A stretch of 64,000 nt of DNA from Micromonospora sp. H61 (GTDB lineage: Bacteria; Actinomycetota; Actinomycetes; Mycobacteriales; Micromonosporaceae), in contig NZ_JAGPXY010000003.1 of NCBI RefSeq assembly GCF_018070325.1, positions 124,001-188,000 on the forward strand, written 5' to 3'. Below the pieces are notes generated by a model that had not been told where the DNA came from, ran no database searches, and saw only the letters and a program-made list of their open reading frames with translations. Positions 1-8,403 of the stretch are shown here, piece by piece (positions within the stretch are counted from its first letter, which is position 1; the number at the start of each line of letters is the position of its first letter). The translations under genes and the position numbers were made by a program.

Positions 1-496
1 ACGCGCTCACCAGGGGAGACCAGCGCACCAGCGTCACGCCGAAGGCGACGATGGTGATCATCTCCTGCCCGATGCCCAGGACCATGCTGTTGAGCTGGGT
101 CGGCGCGAAGCGACTCGCCTCGTGGGCGAGCCGGAGCCGATCATGAAACTTGCTGTCCTCCAACTCCGTCAGCCGAGGATGCGCCGACACCGCGGTGAAC
201 AGTTCCTGCTGCGTGCGTATCGTCACCCGGCGTTCCGCGTCCCGCTGTACGTACTGCGAGACGTGCAGGATGACCGGCGACACGATGGCCAGCGCGCCGA
301 AACCGACGACACCGAGCCAGATCGTCGACGTGGCGTCGGCGGAGAGACCGTCGATGAGGGCTCGGGTGAACCATGCGGTGGCTACCGCGGTCAGACCACC
401 CACCACCATGATCACGACGCTCACCGCCGCCGCCCAGGGCGCGGCGCCGAAGTAGATCCCGAACGCGCGACGCATCAACGCTGCCGACCGCCTCAT
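1..496 (-). CDS. ABC transporter permease/ATP-binding protein, N-terminal part (runs off window)
   Basis: Only the first 165 codons are inside the window; the gene continues past base 1. The visible part is a transmembrane domain of exporter type: a hydrophobic segment near residues 16-41 (AAVSVVIMVVGG), a second near 55-78, then the charged cytoplasmic stretch typical before the next helices (DAERRVTIRTQQELF). No nucleotide-binding motif is reached, so fusion to an ATPase domain is inferred from the family. Its ATG overlaps the stop of the upstream TlpA-like gene by ATGA, so the two are translationally coupled. Substrate unknown; the neighbours (thioredoxin-like, MauE-like, signal peptidase) suggest export of a peptide. 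Confidence 0.8.
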   Translation of the reverse strand, partial: MRRSAALMRRAFGIYFGAAPWAAAVSVVIMVVGGLTAVATAWFTRALIDGLSADATSTIWLGVVGFGALAIVSPVILHVSQYVQRDAERRVTIRTQQELFTAVSAHPRLTELEDSKFHDRLRLAHEASRFAPTQLNSMVLGIGQEMITIVAFGVTLVRWSPLVSA

Positions 497-1017
497 CGGC
501 TGCCCAATACCTCGCTCAGGTCATGCCCGCGTGCCGCCAGTCGTCCGTCCGCGCCGAAGAGCACAAACGATGGGGTGCCCTGCACCTGGAAGGCGGCCAT
601 CACCGCGCTCGGGCTGTCGTCAATGACGAGGAGGCCGGCCTTCCGCAGCGTCGGGCCAAGCTCGTCGGTCATGCCCTCACCCACCGTGAGGAAGCTGACC
701 ACCCGTACGCCCGTGCCGCCGAACTCCTCGGCCCGGTCGGCCAACTTCTCCGCCTGCGTGGGGCAGTGTCGGCATCCGGCGGAGAAGAACCCGATGAGGG
801 TCGGGCTGCCCGCGAGGTCGGCGCTGGAGACCTGGCCGTCCGGTGACACGAACTCCGGCAGGGTGGCGCCGACCGGCAGCCCCGAGGCGGGCGGCGAGTT
901 CATCTCGATGAGTTTCGCCTCCGTCTCGCGTAGCCGCCTGATGACCGCGGCGCTCAGCGCGAGATCGACGAGAACGAGCGCCGCGAGTATGCCGACGGCG
1001 GTGGACAGAAATAGCAC
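493..1017 (-). CDS. TlpA/MauD-like membrane-anchored thioredoxin-fold protein
   Basis: 174 residues. An N-terminal hydrophobic helix (residues about 2-25) anchors the protein with its thioredoxin-fold domain outside the membrane. The redox motif is C-R-H-C near residues 82-85, inside GFFSAGCRHCPTQ, and the cis-proline loop appears later as QGTPSFVLF. This matches the redoxin/AhpC-TSA family with MauD-like arrangement. The GTG start at 1017 was chosen because AAGGAG lies 6 bases upstream; an earlier in-frame start lacks this. It lies between a MauE-like gene (66 bases upstream) and an ABC exporter (4-base overlap). Likely role: disulfide formation or reduction in an exported protein or peptide. 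Confidence 0.85.
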   Translation of the reverse strand: MLFLSTAVGILAALVLVDLALSAAVIRRLRETEAKLIEMNSPPASGLPVGATLPEFVSPDGQVSSADLAGSPTLIGFFSAGCRHCPTQAEKLADRAEEFGGTGVRVVSFLTVGEGMTDELGPTLRKAGLLVIDDSPSAVMAAFQVQGTPSFVLFGADGRLAARGHDLSEVLGSR

Positions 1018-1083
1018 TGTGGGCTCCTTGGATCGGGGCGTCGAAGCGCAGCGCACGAGAAGTGCGCGATCGATTGGAGAGAT

Positions 1084-1641
1084 TCAGCGCGCGTGAGACG
1101 CTCCACGAAGGAGCCAGGTGAGGTCGTCAAGCCTGACCAGCGTCGTGACGATGAATCCCGCTAGGGAAAGAGCCAATATGAGGTGCGGCGGCTCTAGACT
1201 TCTGAGCGATATGGCGGGCAGGGTGATCGCGCCAAGAAGGGCGCCGGCGGCCGTGCTGGCGAGGAAACCACTGCGAGCGACGTGCCGCCACGCAACGGGC
1301 GTGTCCGTCGGGCCGAAACAGTGGCACCCCGCCGTGGACCCTTGTCGGACGGCCCGCGCGAGCACGACGGTGAACGCGCCGAAGAGCAGCACGGCCGCGG
1401 TCAGGCCGATGACAGTGCCCTTGGGCCACAGGACGAGCGCCAGTACGGCTACCTCGGACCCGATCGATGCCACCGCCACCGGGCGGGACCAGCGCACGGG
1501 GGCGACCCGCAGTTGGGCAATGGCGTCGGCGAACGCGCGATAACTCATTCGACTACGCACTTTTCCGATGACAGATATCGCAAGAACGCCGGCCAGCGTC
1601 AAAATGGACGCGACAACAGCGACACCCACATAGTCCCCCAT
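1084..1641 (-). CDS. MauE/DoxX-like membrane redox protein
   Basis: About 185 residues with four hydrophobic helices (about residues 6-25, 55-72, 78-97, 125-170). The cytoplasmic-side loop holds GCHCFG near residues 106-111, the C-x-C-F-G signature of MauE-type proteins, which pass electrons across the membrane to a partner thioredoxin. The partner is the next gene downstream, with C-R-H-C. First gene of a three-gene operon reading leftward; a near-consensus promoter lies just upstream. The ATG at 1641 has GGGGA almost touching it; a GTG at 1629 with better-spaced GGGGGA is an alternative start. No methylamine dehydrogenase genes are present, so a role in methylamine use is unlikely. Confidence 0.82.
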   Translation of the reverse strand: MGDYVGVAVVASILTLAGVLAISVIGKVRSRMSYRAFADAIAQLRVAPVRWSRPVAVASIGSEVAVLALVLWPKGTVIGLTAAVLLFGAFTVVLARAVRQGSTAGCHCFGPTDTPVAWRHVARSGFLASTAAGALLGAITLPAISLRSLEPPHLILALSLAGFIVTTLVRLDDLTWLLRGASHAR

Positions 1642-1708
1642 TCCCCGTGGTGCCCATGTGCCGAGGTGCGAGTCGCACAGACCTCAAGAACCCCGGCTGG
1701 GAAACCCG

Positions 1709-1737
1709 AGATTATCGGCGTGCTTCGATGCTGTCAA
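1709..1737 (-). promoter_or_regulatory. Strong housekeeping-type promoter of the MauE-TlpA-ABC operon
   Basis: On the minus strand: -35 TTGACA (1732-1737), a 17-base spacer, and -10 TAATCT (1709-1714, fits TAnnnT). Transcription would start near 1702 and give a leader of about 60 bases before the MauE-like ATG. This is unusually close to consensus for such a GC-rich genome. Confidence 0.7.
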
Positions 1738-1790
1738 CGGGTTGATTTGCCGACGGAAAGATGAGAGTAATACCCCTCGAAGGGGGTCTT

Positions 1791-2261
1791 ATGACCGACG
1801 AGTCACAATTCCTGCTCACCGTCCTGGGTGGGTTTGCCGCGCTTGCGGCACCCGTCGTCGGCGTTGCCCTGGCACGTCAGCGACTGATGATAGTCGATGT
1901 GATGGGTGACAGCATGGCCCCCACCCTGGCGCACGGCGACCGCCTCGTGGTGCGCCGAACGCGCCGACTCCGGGCCGGCGGCATCGTCGTCGCGCGCCAT
2001 CAGGAGGGTGGTCCCCGGGATGTCGTCGCGGGCTCTCCCGCGTCCGGCTGGCTGGTCAAACGCCTCGTGGCGCTGCCGGGCGACGCCGTCCCGGACGTGG
2101 TCGCCCCGGCCGTCGGTGCCGGGGTGCGGCAGGTGCCGGCCGGCATGGCGGTGCTGCTCGGCGAGCATCCGGGCAGCGTTGACTCGCGTCGGTGGGGATT
2201 CGTGCCGCTGAAAGACATCGAGGGCGTTCTGGTCAAGCGGCTGGGGTCTACCGGCCGGTAG
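1791..2261 (+). CDS. S26 family signal peptidase
   Basis: 156 residues. One N-terminal membrane helix (about residues 8-27) is followed by the catalytic Ser box GDSMAPTL (Ser about 41) and the catalytic Lys in WLVKRLVALPGD (Lys about 90), the Ser-Lys dyad of type I signal peptidases. The protein is short, as in compact actinobacterial S26 members. ATG 1791 is preferred over ATG 1761 because GAAGGGGG sits 4-5 bases upstream. It is divergent from the MauE-TlpA-ABC operon, which suggests it processes a product handled by that module rather than serving as the general signal peptidase. Confidence 0.88.
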   Translation: MTDESQFLLTVLGGFAALAAPVVGVALARQRLMIVDVMGDSMAPTLAHGDRLVVRRTRRLRAGGIVVARHQEGGPRDVVAGSPASGWLVKRLVALPGDAVPDVVAPAVGAGVRQVPAGMAVLLGEHPGSVDSRRWGFVPLKDIEGVLVKRLGSTGR

Positions 2262-2344
2262 GGCAGGCGACTATTGCCCGGTCATTGGCGCGCATCTATA
2301 GTTGCGCGGATCACAACAATCATGGCCGTGGTGACGCGGCCGGG

Positions 2345-2364
2345 TCGTCGAAGCGCTTCGACGA
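2345..2364. promoter_or_regulatory. Perfect 20-bp palindrome, LacI-type operator candidate
   Basis: TCGTCGAAGCGCTTCGACGA is its own reverse complement over all 20 bases. A central CG flanked by GAAG/CTTC is the layout of LacI-family operators that control sugar hydrolase genes in actinobacteria (CebR/CelR type). It lies about 95 bases upstream of the GH3 start, where a repressor site is expected. No LacI regulator gene is visible in the window. Confidence 0.6.
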
Positions 2365-2458
2365 TTCGTCGTTCAGGCCCGTCAGCCGCGTGTCGAGCCT
2401 GGTCACGCCGGTCTCGGCGCCCCGCTGGGCGTCTGTCGTACGACATGAGGAGAAACGC

Positions 2459-5443
2459 ATGCGGAACTGGCGCCTTCGGCGCGGAATCACCGCGCTCGCG
2501 CTCGCACTGCTAGCCCTACCGGCCGTCCCCGGCACCGCGCTCGCCGAGCCAACCTACCCGTTCCGAGATCCCCACCTGCCCGTGAACGCCCGGGTCGACG
2601 ACCTACTCGGCCGCCTCACCCAGGACGAGAAGATCTCCTGGTTGCACCAGTACCAGCCGGCCATTCCCCGGCTGGGCATCGGCCTGTTCAAGGCCGGCAC
2701 CGAGGCGCTGCACGGGGTGGCCTGGTCCACCGACATCGACAACAACGGCGCGGTGGTCAAGGCTCGTGGCACCGTCTTCCCCCAGCCGGTGGGCATGGCG
2801 AGCACCTGGAACACGGACCTGATCCGGCAGGTCGGTTCGGCCGTCGGCGACGAGGCGCGCGGCTACCACGCGCAGAATCCCCGGGTCTGGGGGCTCAACC
2901 TCTGGGCGCCGGTGGTCAACCTGCTGCGCGACCCCCGGTGGGGCCGCAACGAGGAGGGCTACTCCGAGGACCCGCTGCTCACCGCCGCGATCTCCACCGC
3001 GTACGGGTCGGGAATGACCGGCGGGGACCCGAACCACCTGAAGAGCGCACCGACCCTCAAGCACTACCTGGCCTACAACAACGAGGTCCGGCGCGACGTG
3101 ACCTCGTCGAACGTGCCGCCCCGGGTGCTCAACGAGTACGACCGTGCCGCCTTCAAGCCGGCCATCGCCGCCGACGCGGCGACCGGAATGATGGCCGCGT
3201 ACAACCTGGTCAACGGCCGTCCCGCCACTGTGGACCCGGATCTGGCCACCGTGGTCCGCGACTGGACCGACCAGCCGCTGATGAACGTCACGGACGCCTG
3301 GGCGCCGAACAACCTCGTCGCCTCCCAGGGGTACTACGCCACCCAGGCCGAGGGAAACGCCGCGATCATCAAGGCCGGCCTGAACAGCTTCATCACCGAC
3401 GACACGAACGCGCAGCCGACCATCACCGCCATCAAGGAGGCGCTGGCGACCGGCCTGCTCACCGAGGGGGACATCGACGCCCGGATCCGCGAGATCCTGA
3501 ACGTCCGGTTCCGGCTGGGTGAGTTCGACCCGGGCGGCGGCCGGTACGGCGGCATCACCCCGGACGTCATCAACAGCCCCGAACACCAGCGACTCGCTCG
3601 GCAGGCCGCCGGGGAGGCGATGGTGCTGCTGAAGAACGAGCGGCAGGCGCTGCCGCTGGACCCGGCCCGGACCCGCAAGGTGGCGGTGCTCGGCCCGCTG
3701 GCCGACACCCTCTACTCGGACTGGTACGGCGGCGACCTGCCCTACCAGGTGACGGCGCTCGACGGCATCCGCGAGCGGCTCGGCGGCTCGGCCAGTGTGA
3801 GCGGGCTCGACGGGGCGGACCGGATCGCCCTGAAGGACGAGGCGACCGGCCGGTACGTCACGGCCACCGGCACCACCGACTCCAACCCGGTCACCGCTAC
3901 CGGCGCCACCGCCTCGCTCGACGCCCAGTTCGACGTGGTCGACTGGGGGCAGGACGTGGTGACGCTGCGCAACGCCGCCAACGGCCGCTACCTCGGCTAC
4001 AACTGGGGGCCGTTCCTCACCCGCGACGAACAGCCGAACGGCTGGTACGTCCAGCAGCAGTTCAAGCTGGAGCCGCAGGCCGACGGGACAGTGGTGCTGC
4101 GCTACGTCGGCTACGAGACCAAGGAGAGCTGGTTCGGCGCCGACACGTACGTGACCATCGGTGACGACGGCGGCCTCAAGCTCGGCGCATCGACCCCGGC
4201 CGCCGCGACCCACTTCAGTCGCGAGGTGATCAGCAGCGGAATCGACCGGGCGGTGGCGGCAGCGAAGGCGGCCGACACCGCCGTGCTTGTGGTCGGCAGC
4301 AACCCGTTCATCAACGGCCGCGAGGCGCACGACCGGACCTCCACCGCGCTGAGCGCCGGCCAGGAGGCGTTGGTCAAGGCCGTGGCCAGGGCCAACCCAC
4401 GGACCGTCCTCGTGCTCCAGACCAGCTACCCGGTCACCATCCGGTGGGAGCAGGAGCACGTACCGGCAATCGTCTGGACCACCCACGCGGGCGCGGAGAC
4501 CGGTCACGCGGTCGCCGACGTCCTCTTCGGCGATCGCAACCCGTCCGGCCGGCTCACCCAGACCTGGTACCGCTCGGACTCGCAACTACCGCCGGACCTG
4601 CTGGAGTACGACATCATCTCGTCCGGGCAGACCTACCTGTACAGCCGCGCGAAGCCGCTCTACCCGTTCGGCCACGGGCTGTCGTACACCCGCTTCCGGT
4701 ACGGCCAACTGCGTACCGGTGCGCAGTCGGTGGCGGCCGACGGCACCATCACGGCCAGCGTCGACGTGACGAACGTCGGCAGCCGGACCGGGACCGAGGT
4801 CGTTCAGCTCTACACCCACCAGCGCACCTCGCGGGACACCACTCCGATCCGCCAGCTCAAGGCATTTGAGCAGGTGAAGCTCGCGCCTGGGCAGACCCGT
4901 ACGGTGACCCTGCGCCTGCCCGCCGCGGACCTGGCGCACTGGGACGTCACCCGCAGCCGGTGGGTGGTCGAGTCGTCCGTCCACGACCTGATGGTCGGGG
5001 CGTCCGCCGAGGACATCCGGGCCCGCGCCGCGGTCCGGGTCCGCGGCGAGACGATCCCGGCCCGTGACCTGTCCCGTCCGACCAGGGCGGAGAACTTCGA
5101 CAGGTACGCGGGGGTCCGGCTCGTCGACGAGTCGAAGCCCAGCGGTACGGCGGTCGGTGCCACCGCGCCCGGTCAGTGGATCTCCTTCGACGGTTCCGCG
5201 CTGCGAGCCGGCGCGCGCACCTTCACCGCGACTGTCGCCAAGGCCGGTGCGGGCGTCGGCACGGTCCAGATCCGGTTGGGGTCGCCCACCGGCCGGCTGC
5301 TCGGCACCGCCACAGTGCCCAGCACCGGCGACGACTACCGGTACGTCAGCACCAGCACCGAGTTGGCCCGGGCCGTCGGCACCCACGACGTGTACCTGGT
5401 GTTCGACTCCCCGCTGCGGTTGGCTGACTTCTCGGTCAGCTGA
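2459..5443 (+). CDS. Secreted GH3 glycosidase with beta-trefoil insertion and C-terminal CBM
   Basis: 994 residues. Signal peptide at 1-31 (Arg-rich start, hydrophobic core, cut after TALA). GH3 N domain follows, with the nucleophile Asp near 279 in NVTDAWA, then the GH3 C domain. The C domain is interrupted at about 450-580 by a fascin/beta-trefoil-like unit (repeats such as ATGRYVTATG and ANGRYLGYN), then resumes. A fibronectin-III-like domain (about 760-830) and a CBM6-like domain (about 880-994) finish the protein. Start chosen at ATG 2459 with GAGGAGA 5 bases upstream. Likely an extracellular beta-glucosidase or xylosidase; exact substrate cannot be read. Probably controlled by the LacI-type palindrome upstream. 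Confidence 0.9.
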   Translation: MRNWRLRRGITALALALLALPAVPGTALAEPTYPFRDPHLPVNARVDDLLGRLTQDEKISWLHQYQPAIPRLGIGLFKAGTEALHGVAWSTDIDNNGAVVKARGTVFPQPVGMASTWNTDLIRQVGSAVGDEARGYHAQNPRVWGLNLWAPVVNLLRDPRWGRNEEGYSEDPLLTAAISTAYGSGMTGGDPNHLKSAPTLKHYLAYNNEVRRDVTSSNVPPRVLNEYDRAAFKPAIAADAATGMMAAYNLVNGRPATVDPDLATVVRDWTDQPLMNVTDAWAPNNLVASQGYYATQAEGNAAIIKAGLNSFITDDTNAQPTITAIKEALATGLLTEGDIDARIREILNVRFRLGEFDPGGGRYGGITPDVINSPEHQRLARQAAGEAMVLLKNERQALPLDPARTRKVAVLGPLADTLYSDWYGGDLPYQVTALDGIRERLGGSASVSGLDGADRIALKDEATGRYVTATGTTDSNPVTATGATASLDAQFDVVDWGQDVVTLRNAANGRYLGYNWGPFLTRDEQPNGWYVQQQFKLEPQADGTVVLRYVGYETKESWFGADTYVTIGDDGGLKLGASTPAAATHFSREVISSGIDRAVAAAKAADTAVLVVGSNPFINGREAHDRTSTALSAGQEALVKAVARANPRTVLVLQTSYPVTIRWEQEHVPAIVWTTHAGAETGHAVADVLFGDRNPSGRLTQTWYRSDSQLPPDLLEYDIISSGQTYLYSRAKPLYPFGHGLSYTRFRYGQLRTGAQSVAADGTITASVDVTNVGSRTGTEVVQLYTHQRTSRDTTPIRQLKAFEQVKLAPGQTRTVTLRLPAADLAHWDVTRSRWVVESSVHDLMVGASAEDIRARAAVRVRGETIPARDLSRPTRAENFDRYAGVRLVDESKPSGTAVGATAPGQWISFDGSALRAGARTFTATVAKAGAGVGTVQIRLGSPTGRLLGTATVPSTGDDYRYVSTSTELARAVGTHDVYLVFDSPLRLADFSVS

Positions 5444-5500
5444 CCGTAAGCCGGGGCCGGGTCGATCGACGACCGGGCCCGGGCCGGTTGTTGGTCAGCT
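5438..5500. terminator. Bidirectional terminator between convergent GH3 and CotH genes
   Basis: AGCTGACC (5438-5445) pairs with GGTCAGCT (5493-5500), with further G/C-rich pairing inside. Both genes end within the stem, so the structure can stop transcription from both sides. Confidence 0.5.
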
Positions 5501-7585
5501 CGCCGTGCAGGTCAGCGTCGGTGTACTGGGAGTGCCGGTGGACGAGCCGAGGAACCCGAACGCGGTGCTCGCGCCGGCGCCGAGTGCCCCGTTGTAGGCG
5601 ACGTTACGGGCGGTGACCGCCGACCCCTGGCTCGTGACTGTCGCGTTCCAGGCCTGGGCGACGCTCTGGCCACCGGCGAAGGTCCACGTCACTGTCCAGT
5701 TGCTGATCGCCGAGGTTCCCGCGGTGACCCGTACCTCGCCCTGGAAGCCTCCGGTCCACTGGCTGGTCACCGCGTACGTCGCGGTGCAGCCGGCCGACGG
5801 CGGTGGCGTGGTGGGCGGTGGCGTGGTGGGCGGTGGCGTGGTGGGCGGCGGTGTGGTGACGGGACCCCCCCAGCCGGCGGTGGAGTCCAGCCAGGCGGCC
5901 CGGCGCAGCATCCAGTCCCGCATCACCTGGACCTGCCCCTGCCAGGTGGGCGAGGTCGGGGTGCGGAAGAAGCTGACCGTCGGTGCCGTCAGGTTGGGCC
6001 AGCGTTGGAAGTTGCGCTGGGCCGCGTTGGTCAGCGGGGTCGTGAGAGCATTGATCCGGGTCTGGAGCGCGGCGTCGGAGAGCAGACCCCGTCGCAGCGT
6101 CTGCCAGCGCGATCGGGCCTGGTTGACGAACGCGGGGTCGCGTAGCAACTGGGCGAACCAGTCGTTGGCCGACGGCTGCCGGGTCTGCTGGTGCTGCCAG
6201 CCCGACACCTGGTCGTTGGCGAAGAATCCACCGACACCGAAGCTGAGGTCGAAGTCCCACAGCGGACCCGCGAAGATCTTGCTGTCCCGGTCCTTGTAGA
6301 AGTGCGAGCTGCGGACGTAGGCGTCCATCTCCCGACTCAGCTCGTTGACGATCATGAGGTTGACGAAGGAGTCGACGTCGATGTACTTGCGGTATCCGGT
6401 GGTCGGGTCAGCGAAGTTCGACGAGTGCAGCACGTCGTTGAACTCCTGGAGGTGACCGCGCAGCCAGTCCCGTTGCTGCGGTTGCAGGGGCGACGGGTCG
6501 GCGACCTCAAGGTAGTTCCAGCAGGTGGCCGCCGGCCCGGTGCACGGCAACGTCGGCTCCTCGGCCGCCATCCACTCGAATTTCCAGATGTACCCGCCCT
6601 GGATCTTCGGCAGGGTCACGTCGTCGGAGTCCAACTGCTTGAGGTCGAGGCGGTCCTTGGAGTTCTTGATCGTCTCCATGAACATGTAGACGCCCATGTA
6701 GTCGCTGGCACCCACCGGTGCCGCGTCCGTGTTGAGGTAGAACTCGGCGAACGCGTAGCGCGGGGCGGGCAGCCCCATCTCGCGCCCGAGGTCGTAGACG
6801 AGCGCCTCACGGATCAACGCCTTGTCGGGGAACGGGCCGCGCAACACCCAGTCGGAGTCGGCGGGCATGCCCAGCACCGGGTGGTCGGCGTCGTCGTTCT
6901 CGTTGTCCCAGAACTCGACGCGGAACGGCGTCTTCTCGAACGTCGCCGACGAGTTGCCGCGCAGCCGGAATCCCGCCCGGGTGCTGAGCGTCGGGGCGGC
7001 CGCCAACGATGTGGTGCCGCCGCCCGCCGGTTCGAAGATCATGGTGGTGGCGTCGAAGTACTCCCGGTCGGGCCGGCCGGCACCGTACGAGTCGATGAGT
7101 ACCACCGGCAGGTCGTGGGCGGTGGTGACGTTCTGGGCGGCGTACATGGCGGTGCCGGGCGCACCCGTCGGTGTCTGGCCGACGAACGCCTGTGCCCGTA
7201 ACTGGGTGGTGCGGGTGAAGCGCAGCGCCGAGCCCGAATAGAGCGACGACTGGGCGGTGGGCGGCTGCCCGTTGGTGGTGTAGCGGATCTGAGCGCCGCT
7301 GACCGCGCTGCTCAGCGTCACCGCCACCTCCCCCTGGAAGGTGCCGCTGGGCACCGAGAAGGTGATGTCGCCGACCAGGTCGTCGTCCGCGGCGGCCGGT
7401 GCGGCGGCGGCCTGGTTGCCGGCGAGGAGTTCGGTGACCGGTTGCGCGGCCTGGACGGCGGCGACGGGTTCGGCACCGGCCGGTGGCGAGGACACCACGA
7501 GGAGGCCTGCGACGAACACGGCGGTGGCGGCGATCCCGGTGGCACGAAGGGCCGCCACCGGAAGACCGGTGTTTCGGGTGGTCAT
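5495..7585 (-). CDS. Secreted CotH-type kinase-like protein with chitobiase-C and CBM2 domains
   Basis: 696 residues. Signal peptide at about 1-33. A chitobiase/hexosaminidase C-terminal-like domain follows (about 75-145, IRYTTNGQPPT). The CotH domain (about 155-540) carries the typical GPLWDFDLSFG motif. A linker of TTPPP repeats (about 575-595) leads to a C-terminal cellulose-binding CBM2. The ATG at 7585 overlaps the VTC gene stop by ATGA; a GTG at 7591 with closer AGGAGG is an alternative start. CotH proteins are atypical extracytoplasmic kinases in spore formers; here the CBM2 implies binding to a polysaccharide surface. Last gene of the DUF4956-VTC-CotH operon. Confidence 0.88.
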   Translation of the reverse strand: MTTRNTGLPVAALRATGIAATAVFVAGLLVVSSPPAGAEPVAAVQAAQPVTELLAGNQAAAAPAAADDDLVGDITFSVPSGTFQGEVAVTLSSAVSGAQIRYTTNGQPPTAQSSLYSGSALRFTRTTQLRAQAFVGQTPTGAPGTAMYAAQNVTTAHDLPVVLIDSYGAGRPDREYFDATTMIFEPAGGGTTSLAAAPTLSTRAGFRLRGNSSATFEKTPFRVEFWDNENDDADHPVLGMPADSDWVLRGPFPDKALIREALVYDLGREMGLPAPRYAFAEFYLNTDAAPVGASDYMGVYMFMETIKNSKDRLDLKQLDSDDVTLPKIQGGYIWKFEWMAAEEPTLPCTGPAATCWNYLEVADPSPLQPQQRDWLRGHLQEFNDVLHSSNFADPTTGYRKYIDVDSFVNLMIVNELSREMDAYVRSSHFYKDRDSKIFAGPLWDFDLSFGVGGFFANDQVSGWQHQQTRQPSANDWFAQLLRDPAFVNQARSRWQTLRRGLLSDAALQTRINALTTPLTNAAQRNFQRWPNLTAPTVSFFRTPTSPTWQGQVQVMRDWMLRRAAWLDSTAGWGGPVTTPPPTTPPPTTPPPTTPPPSAGCTATYAVTSQWTGGFQGEVRVTAGTSAISNWTVTWTFAGGQSVAQAWNATVTSQGSAVTARNVAYNGALGAGASTAFGFLGSSTGTPSTPTLTCTAS
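5801..5857. repeat. 15-bp tandem repeat encoding a Pro/Thr linker
   Basis: Three to four copies of a 15-base unit (GGCGGTGGCGTGGTG) inside the CotH gene encode TTPPP repeats. Copy number is likely to vary between strains by slippage. Confidence 0.85.
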
Positions 7586-8403
7586 GCGCACGATGCCTCC
7601 TGTTCTGATCGGGTGGGGACTGTCAACTCCAGGAGCGCCGAGGACGGGTCGGCGCGGAAATGGCGGCGTAGCGTCCGTCGCCACGGCACATCTGGAAGGT
7701 CCAGGCGGAGAGCCGCGAGACCGGTGGCGTACTTCGAGATACGTACGGGCCGGGTCCCGCGCTGCCACAGCGCGCGGTCGACCAGCGAAGGGGCCGAGCT
7801 GGTCTTGGTCTCGACCACGGCGATGCCGGGCAGCCGCAGTGCGCGGTCACCGTCCTGCCAGGTGAGCCCGGTGTCGATGGTGACCCGGCTCGCCGTCGCC
7901 GGCAGCAGCAGAGTGGAGCGACGGTAGCTGGTGACCAGTACCGGCTCGAGCGGACTGCCGGTGAGATTGGACAGAATCGACTCCCGGTCGAGCACATCGT
8001 CGACGAACCCGCGCCCGGACCGGACGGTGCGGCGCTCCTCGGCCAGATACGGCAGTCGGTGTTTGGTGACCCGTCCGCGTGCTCCGCTGATCTTCACTTC
8101 CAGCCAGCACTGGGCGGAGTCGAGGTAGGTCCGGGTCCGTACCTTGAAGCGCCTGCGCCGCCGGTACGCGGCGCAGTGGTAGCTGGCCAGGCAGGGCGTG
8201 TCGAAGTACACCGACTCGTATCGGAAGCTGCGCTCACCGTCGATGTCCAGCACCCGGGCGTACGGGGTGAGCTGGTCCAGCAGGTGCGGCAACGCGTCCA
8301 CCGTGATGACGTACTTGCGGTCAACCCTGCACTGCAGCGCCGCCCGGTCGATGACCTCGGCGAGTGCGATCGGCGTCAACGTCGCCAGCGGTGCCGTGCT
8401 CAT
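7582..8403 (-). CDS. VTC domain protein (polyphosphate polymerase-like)
   Basis: 273 residues. The protein has the tunnel-fold pattern of VTC domains: VDRKYVI near residue 30, an RYESVYFDT segment, KVRTRTYLDSAQCWLEVKISG with alternating Arg/Lys, and VVETKTS near the end with its conserved Glu and Lys. Family members make polyphosphate or related polymers from NTPs in the cytoplasm. Its start overlaps the DUF4956 stop and its stop overlaps the CotH start (ATGA at both ends), so the three are one translational unit. In bacteria VTC, DUF4956 and CotH commonly travel together, but the product of the trio is not known. Confidence 0.88.
   Translation of the reverse strand: MSTAPLATLTPIALAEVIDRAALQCRVDRKYVITVDALPHLLDQLTPYARVLDIDGERSFRYESVYFDTPCLASYHCAAYRRRRRFKVRTRTYLDSAQCWLEVKISGARGRVTKHRLPYLAEERRTVRSGRGFVDDVLDRESILSNLTGSPLEPVLVTSYRRSTLLLPATASRVTIDTGLTWQDGDRALRLPGIAVVETKTSSAPSLVDRALWQRGTRPVRISKYATGLAALRLDLPDVPWRRTLRRHFRADPSSALLELTVPTRSEQEASCA

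Noticed and set aside
122..1096. Long plus-strand open frame over the ABC/TlpA genes
   Set aside because: Shadow of the minus-strand genes; low-complexity Arg/Pro protein with no family features.
1742..1773. Promoter for the S26 gene (TTGATT ... TAATAC)
   Set aside because: Spacing of 20 bases is too long and the start point would fall on the ribosome binding site.
2603..4585. 660-codon minus-strand frame across the GH3 gene
   Set aside because: Antisense shadow typical of GC-rich codon bias; no domain.
5801..5857. Possible CRISPR-like short repeats
   Set aside because: A plain tandem repeat inside a coding region that makes a Pro/Thr linker; no spacers.
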